Assembly (NCBI GenBank): GCA_013361525.1
Contig: JABFXY010000019.1
Span: 186,001-250,000 of the forward strand
Direction of reading: 5' to 3'
Source: Polyangiaceae bacterium
GTDB lineage: Bacteria; Myxococcota_A; Polyangia; Polyangiales; Polyangiaceae
DNA: 64,000 nucleotides
Below the pieces are notes generated by a model that worked only from the letters and a program-made list of their open reading frames with translations, was not told where the DNA came from and ran no database searches. Positions 34,624 through 42,852 of the stretch are shown here, piece by piece. Each line of letters begins with the position of its first letter. The stretch's first letter is position 1. Position numbers and translations under genes: made by a program.

Positions 34624-35337
34624 TCAGTACTTGATCGTGCCGCCGCGGTAGTCGAGGAACGTGCCGGACTGCGCGAGCGTGAGCTCGTCGATGATCCCGA
34701 TCATCCGGCTTGCCGACTCGGCGACGGGCGTGGGGGCGCCCTCTCCACCCATCTCGGTCTGGACCCAACCCGGGTTCATGACGACACAGGTCACGCGCTG
34801 GTGCGCGAGATCGACGCTCATCGAGCGGTTCGCCATGTTGAGCGCAGCTTTGGACATGCGGTAGCCGTACGCGCCGCCATGGGTGTTGTCCTCGATCGAG
34901 CCCATACCGCTCGTGATGGATACGACCCGCCGCGTGTCCGCGCGCAAGAGCAGCGGCAAGAGCGCACGCGTCACGCGGATCGCACCGAGCGCGTTCACGT
35001 CGAAGGTGCGAACCACGTCCTCGAGATCGAGATCGTGCAGCGACTGCATCTTGCCCATGACACCGGCGTTGTTCACGACGACGTCGACGGCGACGCTCCC
35101 TATCGCAGCGACGGCGGCGCGCACCGACGCGTCCGTCGTGATGTCGCACGTGATCGCGCGGACGCGGTCGGGCGCGCGCGCAACCAGCTCCGAGAGCGCA
35201 GGCGACGTCGCGCGAGCGAGCGCCTCGACCGCGTCACCTCGATCCGCGAGCTGCCGAACCAGCTCGAGACCGATCCCTCGATTGGCCCCCGTGATGACCC
35301 AACGCACGACGGCCGTTTTATCACCACCACCCACCAT
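34624..35337 (-). CDS. SDR-family short-chain dehydrogenase/reductase
   Basis: 237 residues from ATG 35337. The Rossmann cofactor loop is VITGANRGIGLELV, the structural motif VVNNAGVMG is present, and the catalytic pair appears as Ser in SITSGMGSI and YGYRMSK (Tyr-x-x-x-Lys). The chain is typical of classical SDRs, perhaps of the short C-factor/CsgA type also found in myxobacteria. NAD(P) preference and substrate are not clear. The acyltransferase gene lies upstream on the same strand after 52 bp. Confidence 0.9.
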   Translation of the reverse strand: MVGGGDKTAVVRWVITGANRGIGLELVRQLADRGDAVEALARATSPALSELVARAPDRVRAITCDITTDASVRAAVAAIGSVAVDVVVNNAGVMGKMQSLHDLDLEDVVRTFDVNALGAIRVTRALLPLLLRADTRRVVSITSGMGSIEDNTHGGAYGYRMSKAALNMANRSMSVDLAHQRVTCVVMNPGWVQTEMGGEGAPTPVAESASRMIGIIDELTLAQSGTFLDYRGGTIKY

Positions 35338-35389
35338 GCGCGCAAGCAGCGCACCCCCCTGCGCGCCTGAGGCGCCGTGGTCGCGGGCT

Positions 35390-36088
35390 TCAGCTCGGGA
35401 ACGACGCCTCGTCGTTGTCGTTCGAGGTCGACGTCGTGCTGCTCGGCGCATTCACCTTCGGCGTGTCCGAAAGCACCAGCGTCGCTTGGACGCGCGCCCC
35501 ATGGATCTGAATCGTGTTGTCGTACCGCTCGCGCAGCACCTTCATGGGGTTGCCGGCAACGAGGGCCTGCGGCGGAATGTTGCGTCCGACCACGGTGAGC
35601 GGTGCGATCGAGACACCGTCGCCGACGGTGATTCCTCCGAAGATGACGGAGCCCGTCCCGATCCAAACGCTGTCACCAATCGTCGGCGTGCCGCCGCTGC
35701 CACGGCCGTCCGAGCGCCGCCCGATCGTGACGTTGTTTCCGACGTTGCAGTTCGAGCCCATCTTCACGGGCCCGATCAGCACGCCGCCCGGATGGCCGAT
35801 GTAGAGACCCCCACCGATGTCGGCGCCGTCATCGATATGCACCCCCCACAGCGCGAACGTGAGGAGGTTCAAGAAGCGATAGAGCACCCGCAGCGGGAAC
35901 CGCAGCAGCCACCGATGGACGTTGGCGTTGACCCACACGCCGAAGCGAAACACCGCGACTGCTTGTAGCTGGGGTGAGCGGACCCAGATCCCCGCCTTCT
36001 CGCGCATCGTGGGGTGACCATCGCGACTATCGAGCTCGTAGTAGCGCTCGACGTCCTTCCCGAAACGAGAGAAGAGCCGCTCGACCAT
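35390..36088 (-). CDS. CysE-like left-handed beta-helix acyltransferase
   Basis: 232 residues. The N-terminal helical part is short. The LbH domain is of the serine-acetyltransferase kind: IDDGADIGGGLYIGHPGGVL with the catalytic-type histidine, then NCNVGNNVTIGRRSDGRGSG, PTIGDSVWIGTGSVIFGGIT and VVGRNIPPQALVAGNPMKVL. A low-complexity Ser/Thr/Asn tail ends the protein. The shortened N-terminal part suggests a substrate other than serine, such as a sugar in a surface polysaccharide. GTG 36097 is an alternative start. Confidence 0.82.
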   Translation of the reverse strand: MVERLFSRFGKDVERYYELDSRDGHPTMREKAGIWVRSPQLQAVAVFRFGVWVNANVHRWLLRFPLRVLYRFLNLLTFALWGVHIDDGADIGGGLYIGHPGGVLIGPVKMGSNCNVGNNVTIGRRSDGRGSGGTPTIGDSVWIGTGSVIFGGITVGDGVSIAPLTVVGRNIPPQALVAGNPMKVLRERYDNTIQIHGARVQATLVLSDTPKVNAPSSTTSTSNDNDEASFPS

Positions 36089-36174
36089 GGCTCGCACGCG
36101 TGCAATCGCGGTGCCCGGGCCGTACGCCTAGAAACAACCCCCCCACGGCACGCGTCAGACGACGCTGGATCGCG

Positions 36175-37317
36175 TCAGGCGAGCACGGATCGCGCGATGA
36201 CGACGCGCTGAATTTCGCTTGTGCCTTCGTAGATGCGTGTCACACGCGCGTCGCGATAGTGCCGCTCGATGGGGAACTCTTTCACGTAGCCGTAGCCGCC
36301 GTGCACCTGCAGACAGCGGTCGACGATGCGGCCACAAGCTTCGCTCGCATAGAGCTTCGCCATCGCGGCCTGCTTCGAGAACGGCTTCTTGTTTTCTTTC
36401 ATCCAAGCCGCTTGGAGCGCGAGCACGCGCGCCGCGTCCAGCTCGGTCTTCGAGTCGGCGAGCATCCATTGGATGCCTTGGTAGTCGCCGATCGACCGGT
36501 TGAACTGCTTGCGATCCTTTGCGTAGGCGACCGCCTCTTCGAGGGCTGCGGTCGCGATGCCGATCGATTGGCTCGCGATACCGATGCGACCGCCGTCGAG
36601 CGCCATCATCGCGATGCGGAAGCCGCCATTTTCGCTGCCGAGCATCGCGCTCGCGGGAAGGCGCACGCCCTCGAACGACAATGAGACGGTGTTCGACGCA
36701 CGCAGGCCCATCTTGTCCTCGTGTTTGCCGATGCGCAGCCCGGGCGCGCCCTGCTCGACCAGGAAGCAGGTGATCGCCTTGGTGCCGGAGGATTGATCCC
36801 CGGTGCGCGCCCACACCACGAACACGCCCGCGTGCGAGCCGCTCGTGATCCACTGTTTCTGTCCGTCGAGGATCCAACCGTCGCCGTCGCGTCGCGCGAC
36901 CGTGCGCATCGATCCGGGATCGCTGCCGGCCTCGGGCTCGCTCAGCGCAAACGAACCGGCGGCATACTCACCCGACGTCAGCCGCGGCACGTACTTCGTC
37001 TTCTGCTCTTCGGAGCCGAAGGTCGTGATCACTTCGCCGACCATGTTGGTCACGGCCATCGTGACCGCGGTGGATGCACAGCCGCGCGCGACCTCCATCA
37101 TCGCGAGCGCGTAGCTCACGACGCCCGACTCAGCGCCGCCGAGCGCCTGCGGGATGTTCACCCCCATCAGGCCCAGATCCGCGAGCGCGGCGAGCTGCTC
37201 CTTCGGGAACCGCTCCGTTCGGTCGAGCTCGCTCGCGACCGGGCGCAGCGAGCGCTCGACGAAATCGCGCGTCGTCTTCTGAATGAGGAGCTGGGTCTCG
37301 GTGAGCTCGAAGTCCAT
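36175..37317 (-). CDS. Acyl-CoA dehydrogenase
   Basis: 380 residues from ATG 37317, rejecting an arginine-rich extension. All family blocks are present: ELTETQLLIQKTTRDFVER, SFALSEPEAGSDPGSMRTVA, DGQKQWITSGSHAGVFVVWA, GGRIGIASQSIGIATAALEE and CLQVHGGYGYVKEFPIERHY, with the catalytic glutamate in TRIYEGTSEIQR. It is clearly paralogous to the enzyme at 32.5 kb but about as diverged as enzymes of different substrates. It is transcribed alone, divergently from the L,D-transpeptidase (41 bp gap). Substrate is uncertain; acyl-chain or branched-chain amino acid breakdown would fit. Confidence 0.95.
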   Translation of the reverse strand: MDFELTETQLLIQKTTRDFVERSLRPVASELDRTERFPKEQLAALADLGLMGVNIPQALGGAESGVVSYALAMMEVARGCASTAVTMAVTNMVGEVITTFGSEEQKTKYVPRLTSGEYAAGSFALSEPEAGSDPGSMRTVARRDGDGWILDGQKQWITSGSHAGVFVVWARTGDQSSGTKAITCFLVEQGAPGLRIGKHEDKMGLRASNTVSLSFEGVRLPASAMLGSENGGFRIAMMALDGGRIGIASQSIGIATAALEEAVAYAKDRKQFNRSIGDYQGIQWMLADSKTELDAARVLALQAAWMKENKKPFSKQAAMAKLYASEACGRIVDRCLQVHGGYGYVKEFPIERHYRDARVTRIYEGTSEIQRVVIARSVLA

Positions 37318-37358
37318 CGGCGGCCCATTCACTACCACGACGGTGGTAAAAGAGGTGC

Positions 37359-38948
37359 GTGCGACGCTCGTGCTGGATCCTCCTCGCGCTCGCCGGCTGC
37401 GCTTCGCCGCACGAAGAACCGGCAGGCGTGGCGCTTCCCGCGACCGCCGCCGCCGCGACGGCATCGACGGTCGCTGCCCCGACCGCGCCCGCCACGCAGG
37501 CTGCGAGCGCGAGTGCCGCCTCCCCGGAGGCACCAATGCCGGCTTCCGCGGAACCCGCCGCTCCAGCCGCGGATGAAACGGGCGACCGCATCTATGCGAA
37601 AGCCCGCTTCGTCTGGATCACGAAGGCGCCGGGCTCGTCGGGGTGGATCGGCTACCTCACGCTCGGCGGCTCCGTGCGCCTGCTCGAGGGCAGCAGAGAG
37701 AAGGCGAAGACCGCAGGCCCCGGGTGCGACGCTTGGTACCGCGTCGAGCCGCGCGGGTACGTCTGCCTCGACGCCAACACCACACTCGACGCGGGCGACG
37801 CGCAGTACCAAGCCCTCGTCACGCACGCCGGAAAAGCAGACGCGTTCCCATTCGAGTACGGCGAATCCCTCGGCACGCCACGCTACTTCGGTTTACCGAC
37901 GCTCGAGGCGCAGCGTCGCTCCGAGATCGATCTCGACGAGCACACCGCCGAGGTCGCGCGCCTGCGCGAGCTGATCGCCGCCGGCAAGAGCGACACCGTC
38001 GAGCCACACCTTCGCGGTATCGATCTCTCCCTCGCCGGGGTGAAGTTTCCGGCGTTGCCGGCGCTCCCCGCTTCCGTGCGCGAGAACCGCGACAAGGTCG
38101 TGCGAGGCTCGACCGTCGCGTGGTCCAAGGCTTACGACGACGAAAACGGCCGCACCTGGCTCTACACGAGCGATCACGCGCTGGTGCCGCGCGACCGCGT
38201 GAAGCCCTACCCCAAGGCCACGTTCAAAGGCGTCGTCCTCGACGACAAGACCACGCTGCCGATCGCGTTCTTTCGAAAGAAGGCGCGGCCGAAGCTCGCG
38301 CGAAAGGACGGAAAATTCGTCGAGACCGCCGAGTCCTTCGAGCGCCTGTCGTTCGTGATGCTCACCGGCACCTCCGAGAAGGTGGGCAAAGAGGTTTTCC
38401 TCGAAACGAAGGAACCCGGGATCTGGGTGCGGGAGAGCGACGCCGCCGTCGTTCGTCAGGCAGAGACGGTCCCGTTCCTCGCCGACGAGCTACCCGGCGC
38501 GCGGCGCACGTGGCTCGACATCTCGGTGCTCGGCGGGACGCTCGTCGCCTACGAGGATCGCAAACCGGTCTTCGCGACGCTGATTGCGCCGGGCCGCGGC
38601 GGCACACCGTTCCCCGGCAAAGACCCCGTTTCGACGGCGTCCACGCCGACCGGAACGTTCCGCATCGACGGCAAGTTTCGCTGGGCGACGATGGTCTCGA
38701 GCAGCGACTCGAACATCGTGCACTCCGAGGTCCAATGGGTGCAAAACTTCCACGGCCCGCACGCGCTGCACGGTGCGTATTGGCACGACGGCTGGGGCGA
38801 GCTGATGAGCGGTGGCTGCGTGAACCTCTCGCCGATCGACTCGAAGTGGGTCTTCGAGTGGACGGAGCCGTCGCTGCCGAAGGGTTGGCACGGCATCCGA
38901 TCCGTCGGTGATTTCGGGCCTGTCACGCGCGTCGTCGTCCGCCCCTGA
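37359..38948 (+). CDS. L,D-transpeptidase (YkuD-type) lipoprotein
   Basis: 529 residues from GTG 37359, with AGAGG just upstream. A lipoprotein signal (ILLALAGCASP) is followed by an Ala/Pro/Thr linker (to about 70). The middle part (about 70-350) is a domain without known motif, perhaps SH3-like. The C-terminal YkuD catalytic domain has HGPHALHGAYWHDGWGELMS and GGCVNLSPIDSKWVFEW, with catalytic Cys487 in the S-G-G-C-V-N motif and His nearby. Such enzymes crosslink peptidoglycan stem peptides or attach proteins to the wall in the periplasm. Confidence 0.9.
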   Translation: MRRSCWILLALAGCASPHEEPAGVALPATAAAATASTVAAPTAPATQAASASAASPEAPMPASAEPAAPAADETGDRIYAKARFVWITKAPGSSGWIGYLTLGGSVRLLEGSREKAKTAGPGCDAWYRVEPRGYVCLDANTTLDAGDAQYQALVTHAGKADAFPFEYGESLGTPRYFGLPTLEAQRRSEIDLDEHTAEVARLRELIAAGKSDTVEPHLRGIDLSLAGVKFPALPALPASVRENRDKVVRGSTVAWSKAYDDENGRTWLYTSDHALVPRDRVKPYPKATFKGVVLDDKTTLPIAFFRKKARPKLARKDGKFVETAESFERLSFVMLTGTSEKVGKEVFLETKEPGIWVRESDAAVVRQAETVPFLADELPGARRTWLDISVLGGTLVAYEDRKPVFATLIAPGRGGTPFPGKDPVSTASTPTGTFRIDGKFRWATMVSSSDSNIVHSEVQWVQNFHGPHALHGAYWHDGWGELMSGGCVNLSPIDSKWVFEWTEPSLPKGWHGIRSVGDFGPVTRVVVRP

Positions 38949-38992
38949 GCGCGCGGTACGCGCGAGGTCCGACGGCTGCATGCGCACGACGC

Positions 38993-39769
38993 ATGGGTCT
39001 GCGGCTCCTGGCCTTGCAAGCGGTAGTTCTGCTGATCATCGCTGCCGCGAGCGAAATCGCGTTCCGGGCGGGATTGTCGCGACGGGCGAATACCGACGAG
39101 CCCTCACGGGGGCAGATCACGACCATTCAAGCTGCGACGCTCGGGCTGCTCGGCCTGATGCTCGGCTTCTCGCTGTCGATGGCCGAGGGGCGATACACCA
39201 CACGCAAGGCCGTCATCATCGACGAAGCGAACGCGATCGGGACGACCTACCTGCGTGCGCAGTTCCTCCCCGACGAGATCCGCGACCAGTCGCGCGTGCT
39301 GCTCCGCAGCTACGTCGATGCGCGGCGTGAATACCAAGACGCAGGCGGAGACGAGCAGCGAGTTTACGCAGCGACGAAACGAGGCACAGAGCTTCAGGCG
39401 CAGATCTGGGCCCTCGCCACGAAGGTCGCGCGTGAGAGCCCGTCATCCGAGAGCATGAAGCTCTACGTCACGTCGTTGAACGAGATGATCGATCTCGAGG
39501 CAGCGCGCTTTGCAGCCGGCCACACCCGCACGCCGACCACGATCCTCGTGCTCTTGGTACTGGTCGCGGTCATCGCGACGGGCGTGACCGGTTTCGCGTG
39601 TGGGCTGACCGGGCATCGTGCCCTGCTGGCCGTGCATGTGGTTCCCGCGCTGATCGGCCTGGCTTGCGCGATCGTGATCGATCTCGATCATCCTAAAGTC
39701 GGGATCATCCGCGCGGACGATGCCGCGATGAGGCGATTGCAGCAGTCGATGGCCAACGAGGCGCCCTAG
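38993..39769 (+). CDS. DUF4239/bestrophin-like membrane protein
   Basis: 258 residues. Two N-terminal helices (ALQAVVLLIIAAASEIAFRA and ATLGLLGLMLGFSLSMAEGR) and two C-terminal ones (TTILVLLVLVAVIATGVTGF, ALLAVHVVPALIGLACAIVI) flank a helical soluble domain (about 70-165). The text LGLMLGFSLSMAEGRYTTRK and DEANAIGTTYLRAQFLPD is typical of DUF4239, a distant bestrophin-like family that may form ion channels. The C-terminus (VIDLDHPKVGIIRADDAAMR) also matches the family. Confidence 0.85.
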   Translation: MGLRLLALQAVVLLIIAAASEIAFRAGLSRRANTDEPSRGQITTIQAATLGLLGLMLGFSLSMAEGRYTTRKAVIIDEANAIGTTYLRAQFLPDEIRDQSRVLLRSYVDARREYQDAGGDEQRVYAATKRGTELQAQIWALATKVARESPSSESMKLYVTSLNEMIDLEAARFAAGHTRTPTTILVLLVLVAVIATGVTGFACGLTGHRALLAVHVVPALIGLACAIVIDLDHPKVGIIRADDAAMRRLQQSMANEAP

Positions 39770-39806
39770 CTGGGCGATGCGCCCTGAGCTGGACGAAGCG
39801 CGTCGT

Positions 39807-40682
39807 TCAGCGCGGCGCGACCTTGCCGACAGCGATTCGATAGAACCGATAGCCGCGCAGATCGCTCGGCTCCGTGCCGAGATAGCGGCTGCGATATTCG
39901 TCGGCGCCGAAATCCTCGAGCAGCTCGATACCGAAACCGCTGAGGAGGCCGCGAAGCTCGTCGGGGTGGATGCCGAATCGCCATGGCTCGCCGAGCCGGC
40001 GAACGTTCTCCATGAGCTTGTCGGCGCCTTCGAAGCGCTCGGTGCCGTCGAGGACCCCTCGATGAATGTAGGTGAAGATGATGGTCGTTCCTGGTGCGCA
40101 GCCGCCGATGAACGACAGCACGCTGCCGACCGCCTGCTCGGTCAGGTAGTTGGTGACGCCTTCCCAGATGAAGATGGTTCGTTTCTCGGACTCGAACCCT
40201 GCCTGCCGGAGCGTCGCGGCGAGATCGTCGCGCACGAAGTCGATCGCGACGCGGCGCACGCGTGACGACCGCGGAAAATGCGACGCGCGCATCTCGATCA
40301 TGTTGGGCTGGTCGACCTCGAACACGCGCGCTTGCGCGAGCTCCGCGATTCGATACGGCCGCGCGTCGTACCCCGCGCCGAGTAGCACCAGCTGTCCGAC
40401 GCCGGCACGAATCTCGGCGCGCACGATGTCGTCGATGAACTTGGTCCGGCCGATCGCCGACGTGCGCGCGCCCGGCGCGCGACGATCCGCGTAGGTGACG
40501 AGGGCCTTGCGCAGAGGCGCGAGGCGCGACGCCCAGACGGCGAGGCGCAGACCGCGATCCAGAAACGACGTCGCGTACGGGTCTTTGAACAGCGGCGACC
40601 GTGCGCGCTCCGTCGTTTCGAGCGCGCGGTAGAACGCGACGTATTGCGCCGTGCGACTCTCGGCTCGTTCGAGGCGGCTCAT
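39807..40682 (-). CDS. LCMT/PPM-family class I SAM-dependent methyltransferase
   Basis: 291 residues. The pattern is that of the TIGR00027/leucine carboxyl methyltransferase-like family: SRTAQYVAFYRALET, PLFKDPYATSFLD, motif I QLVLLGAGYDARPYRI, VFEVDQPNMIEM, IDFVRDDL, and the family hallmark TIFIWEGVTNYLTEQAVGSV. Members of this family are common in actinobacteria and myxobacteria and often occur with secondary metabolism. The substrate is not known. Confidence 0.9.
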   Translation of the reverse strand: MSRLERAESRTAQYVAFYRALETTERARSPLFKDPYATSFLDRGLRLAVWASRLAPLRKALVTYADRRAPGARTSAIGRTKFIDDIVRAEIRAGVGQLVLLGAGYDARPYRIAELAQARVFEVDQPNMIEMRASHFPRSSRVRRVAIDFVRDDLAATLRQAGFESEKRTIFIWEGVTNYLTEQAVGSVLSFIGGCAPGTTIIFTYIHRGVLDGTERFEGADKLMENVRRLGEPWRFGIHPDELRGLLSGFGIELLEDFGADEYRSRYLGTEPSDLRGYRFYRIAVGKVAPR

Positions 40683-40749
40683 CGTGCGTCCACGATATCG
40701 CTATGCCGCTCGGTTTCCAAAGCCGCTTCTGCTCCGGCTCGGCCCGCCT

Positions 40750-41586
40750 CTACCTCGTCGAACCCTCGCGCTGCGCCCACGCGGGGTGCTCGACGCACGC
40801 AGGGATCGTCGTGCTCGCTCTGCGCCAAGCGACGAGCGACGCGCTCGCATCGGTGCGCACGGCGAACCGCGCCTCCCACGTGGCGCCGGCGGGCAAACGA
40901 TAGGCGCCGTCTCCGCTTACCCACCCGGCGTTCTTCGCCGCGTCGCTGAGCACGTCCGTGCTCGCGCCACGAAAGCTCGCGCTGAGGAGCCGCCCGTCGT
41001 CTCCATACGACTCGACGGTCAAGTCCCACGCGCGAGCCTTCGCCGCGGCGCTCTCGAAGACCAGGCGAGCCTCCGCGGGCGCCTCGAGCCCCTCGACAAG
41101 CGTCGACGGCTCGAGCTCGTTGACCGGGATCGACACGACGATTCCGTCGTGCACCAACGCCGCCGCTGCACCGCTCACAGGATCGTCGGCCACGAGATCG
41201 TGCAAGTTCGGATCCTCTTCTAGCGCGAAGCCGGCGTCTTTCGCGACCGTCTCGAAGTGGGCGACGAGCTGTTCGGGCGAGAGCGTCGGAAACCGCACGA
41301 TGTAGCCGGTCATGAGCTCACCGGTGTCGGATTTGCTCCAGACCCTCGCGTGCCCACAGCTCGGCGCCGGCGGGTCGGCGAACGAGCGCAACGACGCCGA
41401 TCGCTCGAGCCAGTCGGGTGCGAATGGGTCCTCCTTCGCGGAGGGCGACGGCGCGGGCGACTGCGATACGCCGGGCGCCGGAGGCGGCGCATCCGACGTC
41501 GTCGCGGATTGGCTGTCGTTGTCGGCCGACTTCACGCATCCGGTCGAGACCAGCACCAAGAGCCACGACACCATCGCTCGCCGCAT
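40750..41586 (-). CDS. Hypothetical lipoprotein
   Basis: 278 residues with a lipobox (WLLVLVSTGCVKS), then a Pro/Ser/Ala-rich linker (about 20-55). The remaining part has an alternating strand and helix pattern (GYIVRFPTLSPEQLVAHFET, VVSIPVNELEPSTLVEGL) with no known family. It is transcribed 75 bp downstream of nothing on its own strand other than the aminotransferase end, so it may be a separate unit. Function unknown. Confidence 0.7.
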   Translation of the reverse strand: MRRAMVSWLLVLVSTGCVKSADNDSQSATTSDAPPPAPGVSQSPAPSPSAKEDPFAPDWLERSASLRSFADPPAPSCGHARVWSKSDTGELMTGYIVRFPTLSPEQLVAHFETVAKDAGFALEEDPNLHDLVADDPVSGAAAALVHDGIVVSIPVNELEPSTLVEGLEAPAEARLVFESAAAKARAWDLTVESYGDDGRLLSASFRGASTDVLSDAAKNAGWVSGDGAYRLPAGATWEARFAVRTDASASLVAWRRASTTIPACVEHPAWAQREGSTR

Positions 41587-41661
41587 GTCTTCGCCTCCGT
41601 CGTTCCCTACGCAGGAGGCGCGCCCGGCCTATCGATCGAGGCCGGAACGAACGACGCGAGC

Positions 41662-42852
41662 TCAGCCGGCGAGAACGGCGTCGACCCGCGCGACGAGCGA
41701 CGCGACGCCGCGCCGAAAGCGATCCGGCTCGACGATGAGGCTCACCGCGAGGGTTCCTCCGTCGTCGAGATCGAAGAAAAACCCCGGCTGCACGAGGACG
41801 CCGTCACGCTCGGCGAGGAGCGTCACCCACGCGTCTTCTCCCATCACGCGCGGGACCTCGACGAGGGAGGTCCAACCCCCGTCGCTCGGAACGACGCGGA
41901 CCGACTTGCTCGAGCTCGCCCCAACCGCGCGCGCGAGCTCGGCGCGGTTCGTCTCGATGCGCGCGCGCACCTCGGCTTGGATCGCGCTTCGTCGAGCGAG
42001 AATGTCGGGCAGCGCAATCTGGACCGGTGTCGCGACGCTGAGGAACGTATCCGCGATGACCTCGAGCCTCGCCGCCGCCTCTCGAACGAGCGCGTCCGGT
42101 CCGGACGAGACCATCCACCCGAGCTTCAACCCCGGCGCACAGCAAACCTTGGATAACCCGCTCAACACGAACGTCGCGCACGTCGATGCGCCCACGAACG
42201 AGCGGCGCAGGTGCGGCGACGGTGACCACACGTAGTCACTGAAGACCTCGTCGACGATCAGCGCGAGCCCGTGCTCTGCGGCGATCGCTTCGACCGCTCG
42301 CGCGTCCTCTTCGTGAAGCAGCGTGCCCGTCGGGTTGTTGGGCGCGACGACGACGACGGCGCGCGCCCGCGGCGAACGAGCTTTCCGCGCGAGCTCGCTC
42401 GTGTCGACGCGGAAGCCGTCGGCCCGGACGAGCGGGTAGGTCTCGACACGCGCCCCCTCCAAGCCGGCGAGGTATGAAAACAGCGGATACGAAGGCGTGG
42501 GAACGAGGACCTCGTCGCCGTCGTCACACAGAAGCTTGAAGAGCCAGGCGTACGCTTCGGAGGTGCTCGCTGACAAGATCACCCGAGACGGATCCACCGC
42601 GTATCCGCGCTCGGCGTAGTACGCAGCCACCGCCTCGCGCGCGCCGAGCATTCCGCAGGGATCCGGGTCGTATCGATCCGCTTCGTCTCGTGCGAGCAGC
42701 GCAGGCAGACCCGCGATCGACGCGAGGCCGACGCGTGTCGGGTTCGATTCGGTGAGATCGATCGGGTCCGCGTGCGCGTCGCGCGCGCGCCGGGTCGCGT
42801 CGGCTACGTCCGACACCGAAAGATCCCACGACGCTCGCTTCGAGAATCTCAT
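41662..42852 (-). CDS. PLP-dependent class I aminotransferase
   Basis: 396 residues from ATG 42852, overlapping the subtilase stop (ATGA). Fold-type I motifs include the phosphate-binding/ring region ILSASTSEAYAWLFKLLCDD, APNNPTGTLLHEED, LIVDEVFSDYVW and the PLP lysine in SGLSKVCCAPGLKLGW. The chain resembles alanine/valine-pyruvate or aspartate aminotransferases of the Aat-like group. Substrate specificity is not readable. Confidence 0.92.
   Translation of the reverse strand: MRFSKRASWDLSVSDVADATRRARDAHADPIDLTESNPTRVGLASIAGLPALLARDEADRYDPDPCGMLGAREAVAAYYAERGYAVDPSRVILSASTSEAYAWLFKLLCDDGDEVLVPTPSYPLFSYLAGLEGARVETYPLVRADGFRVDTSELARKARSPRARAVVVVAPNNPTGTLLHEEDARAVEAIAAEHGLALIVDEVFSDYVWSPSPHLRRSFVGASTCATFVLSGLSKVCCAPGLKLGWMVSSGPDALVREAAARLEVIADTFLSVATPVQIALPDILARRSAIQAEVRARIETNRAELARAVGASSSKSVRVVPSDGGWTSLVEVPRVMGEDAWVTLLAERDGVLVQPGFFFDLDDGGTLAVSLIVEPDRFRRGVASLVARVDAVLAG

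Noticed and set aside
39762-39776. CGCCC-TAGCT-GGGCG hairpin between two convergent genes as a fourth repeat element
   Set aside because: Arms of 5 bp without the purine/pyrimidine bias or core of elements A-C; such short dyads are frequent by chance at this GC content.
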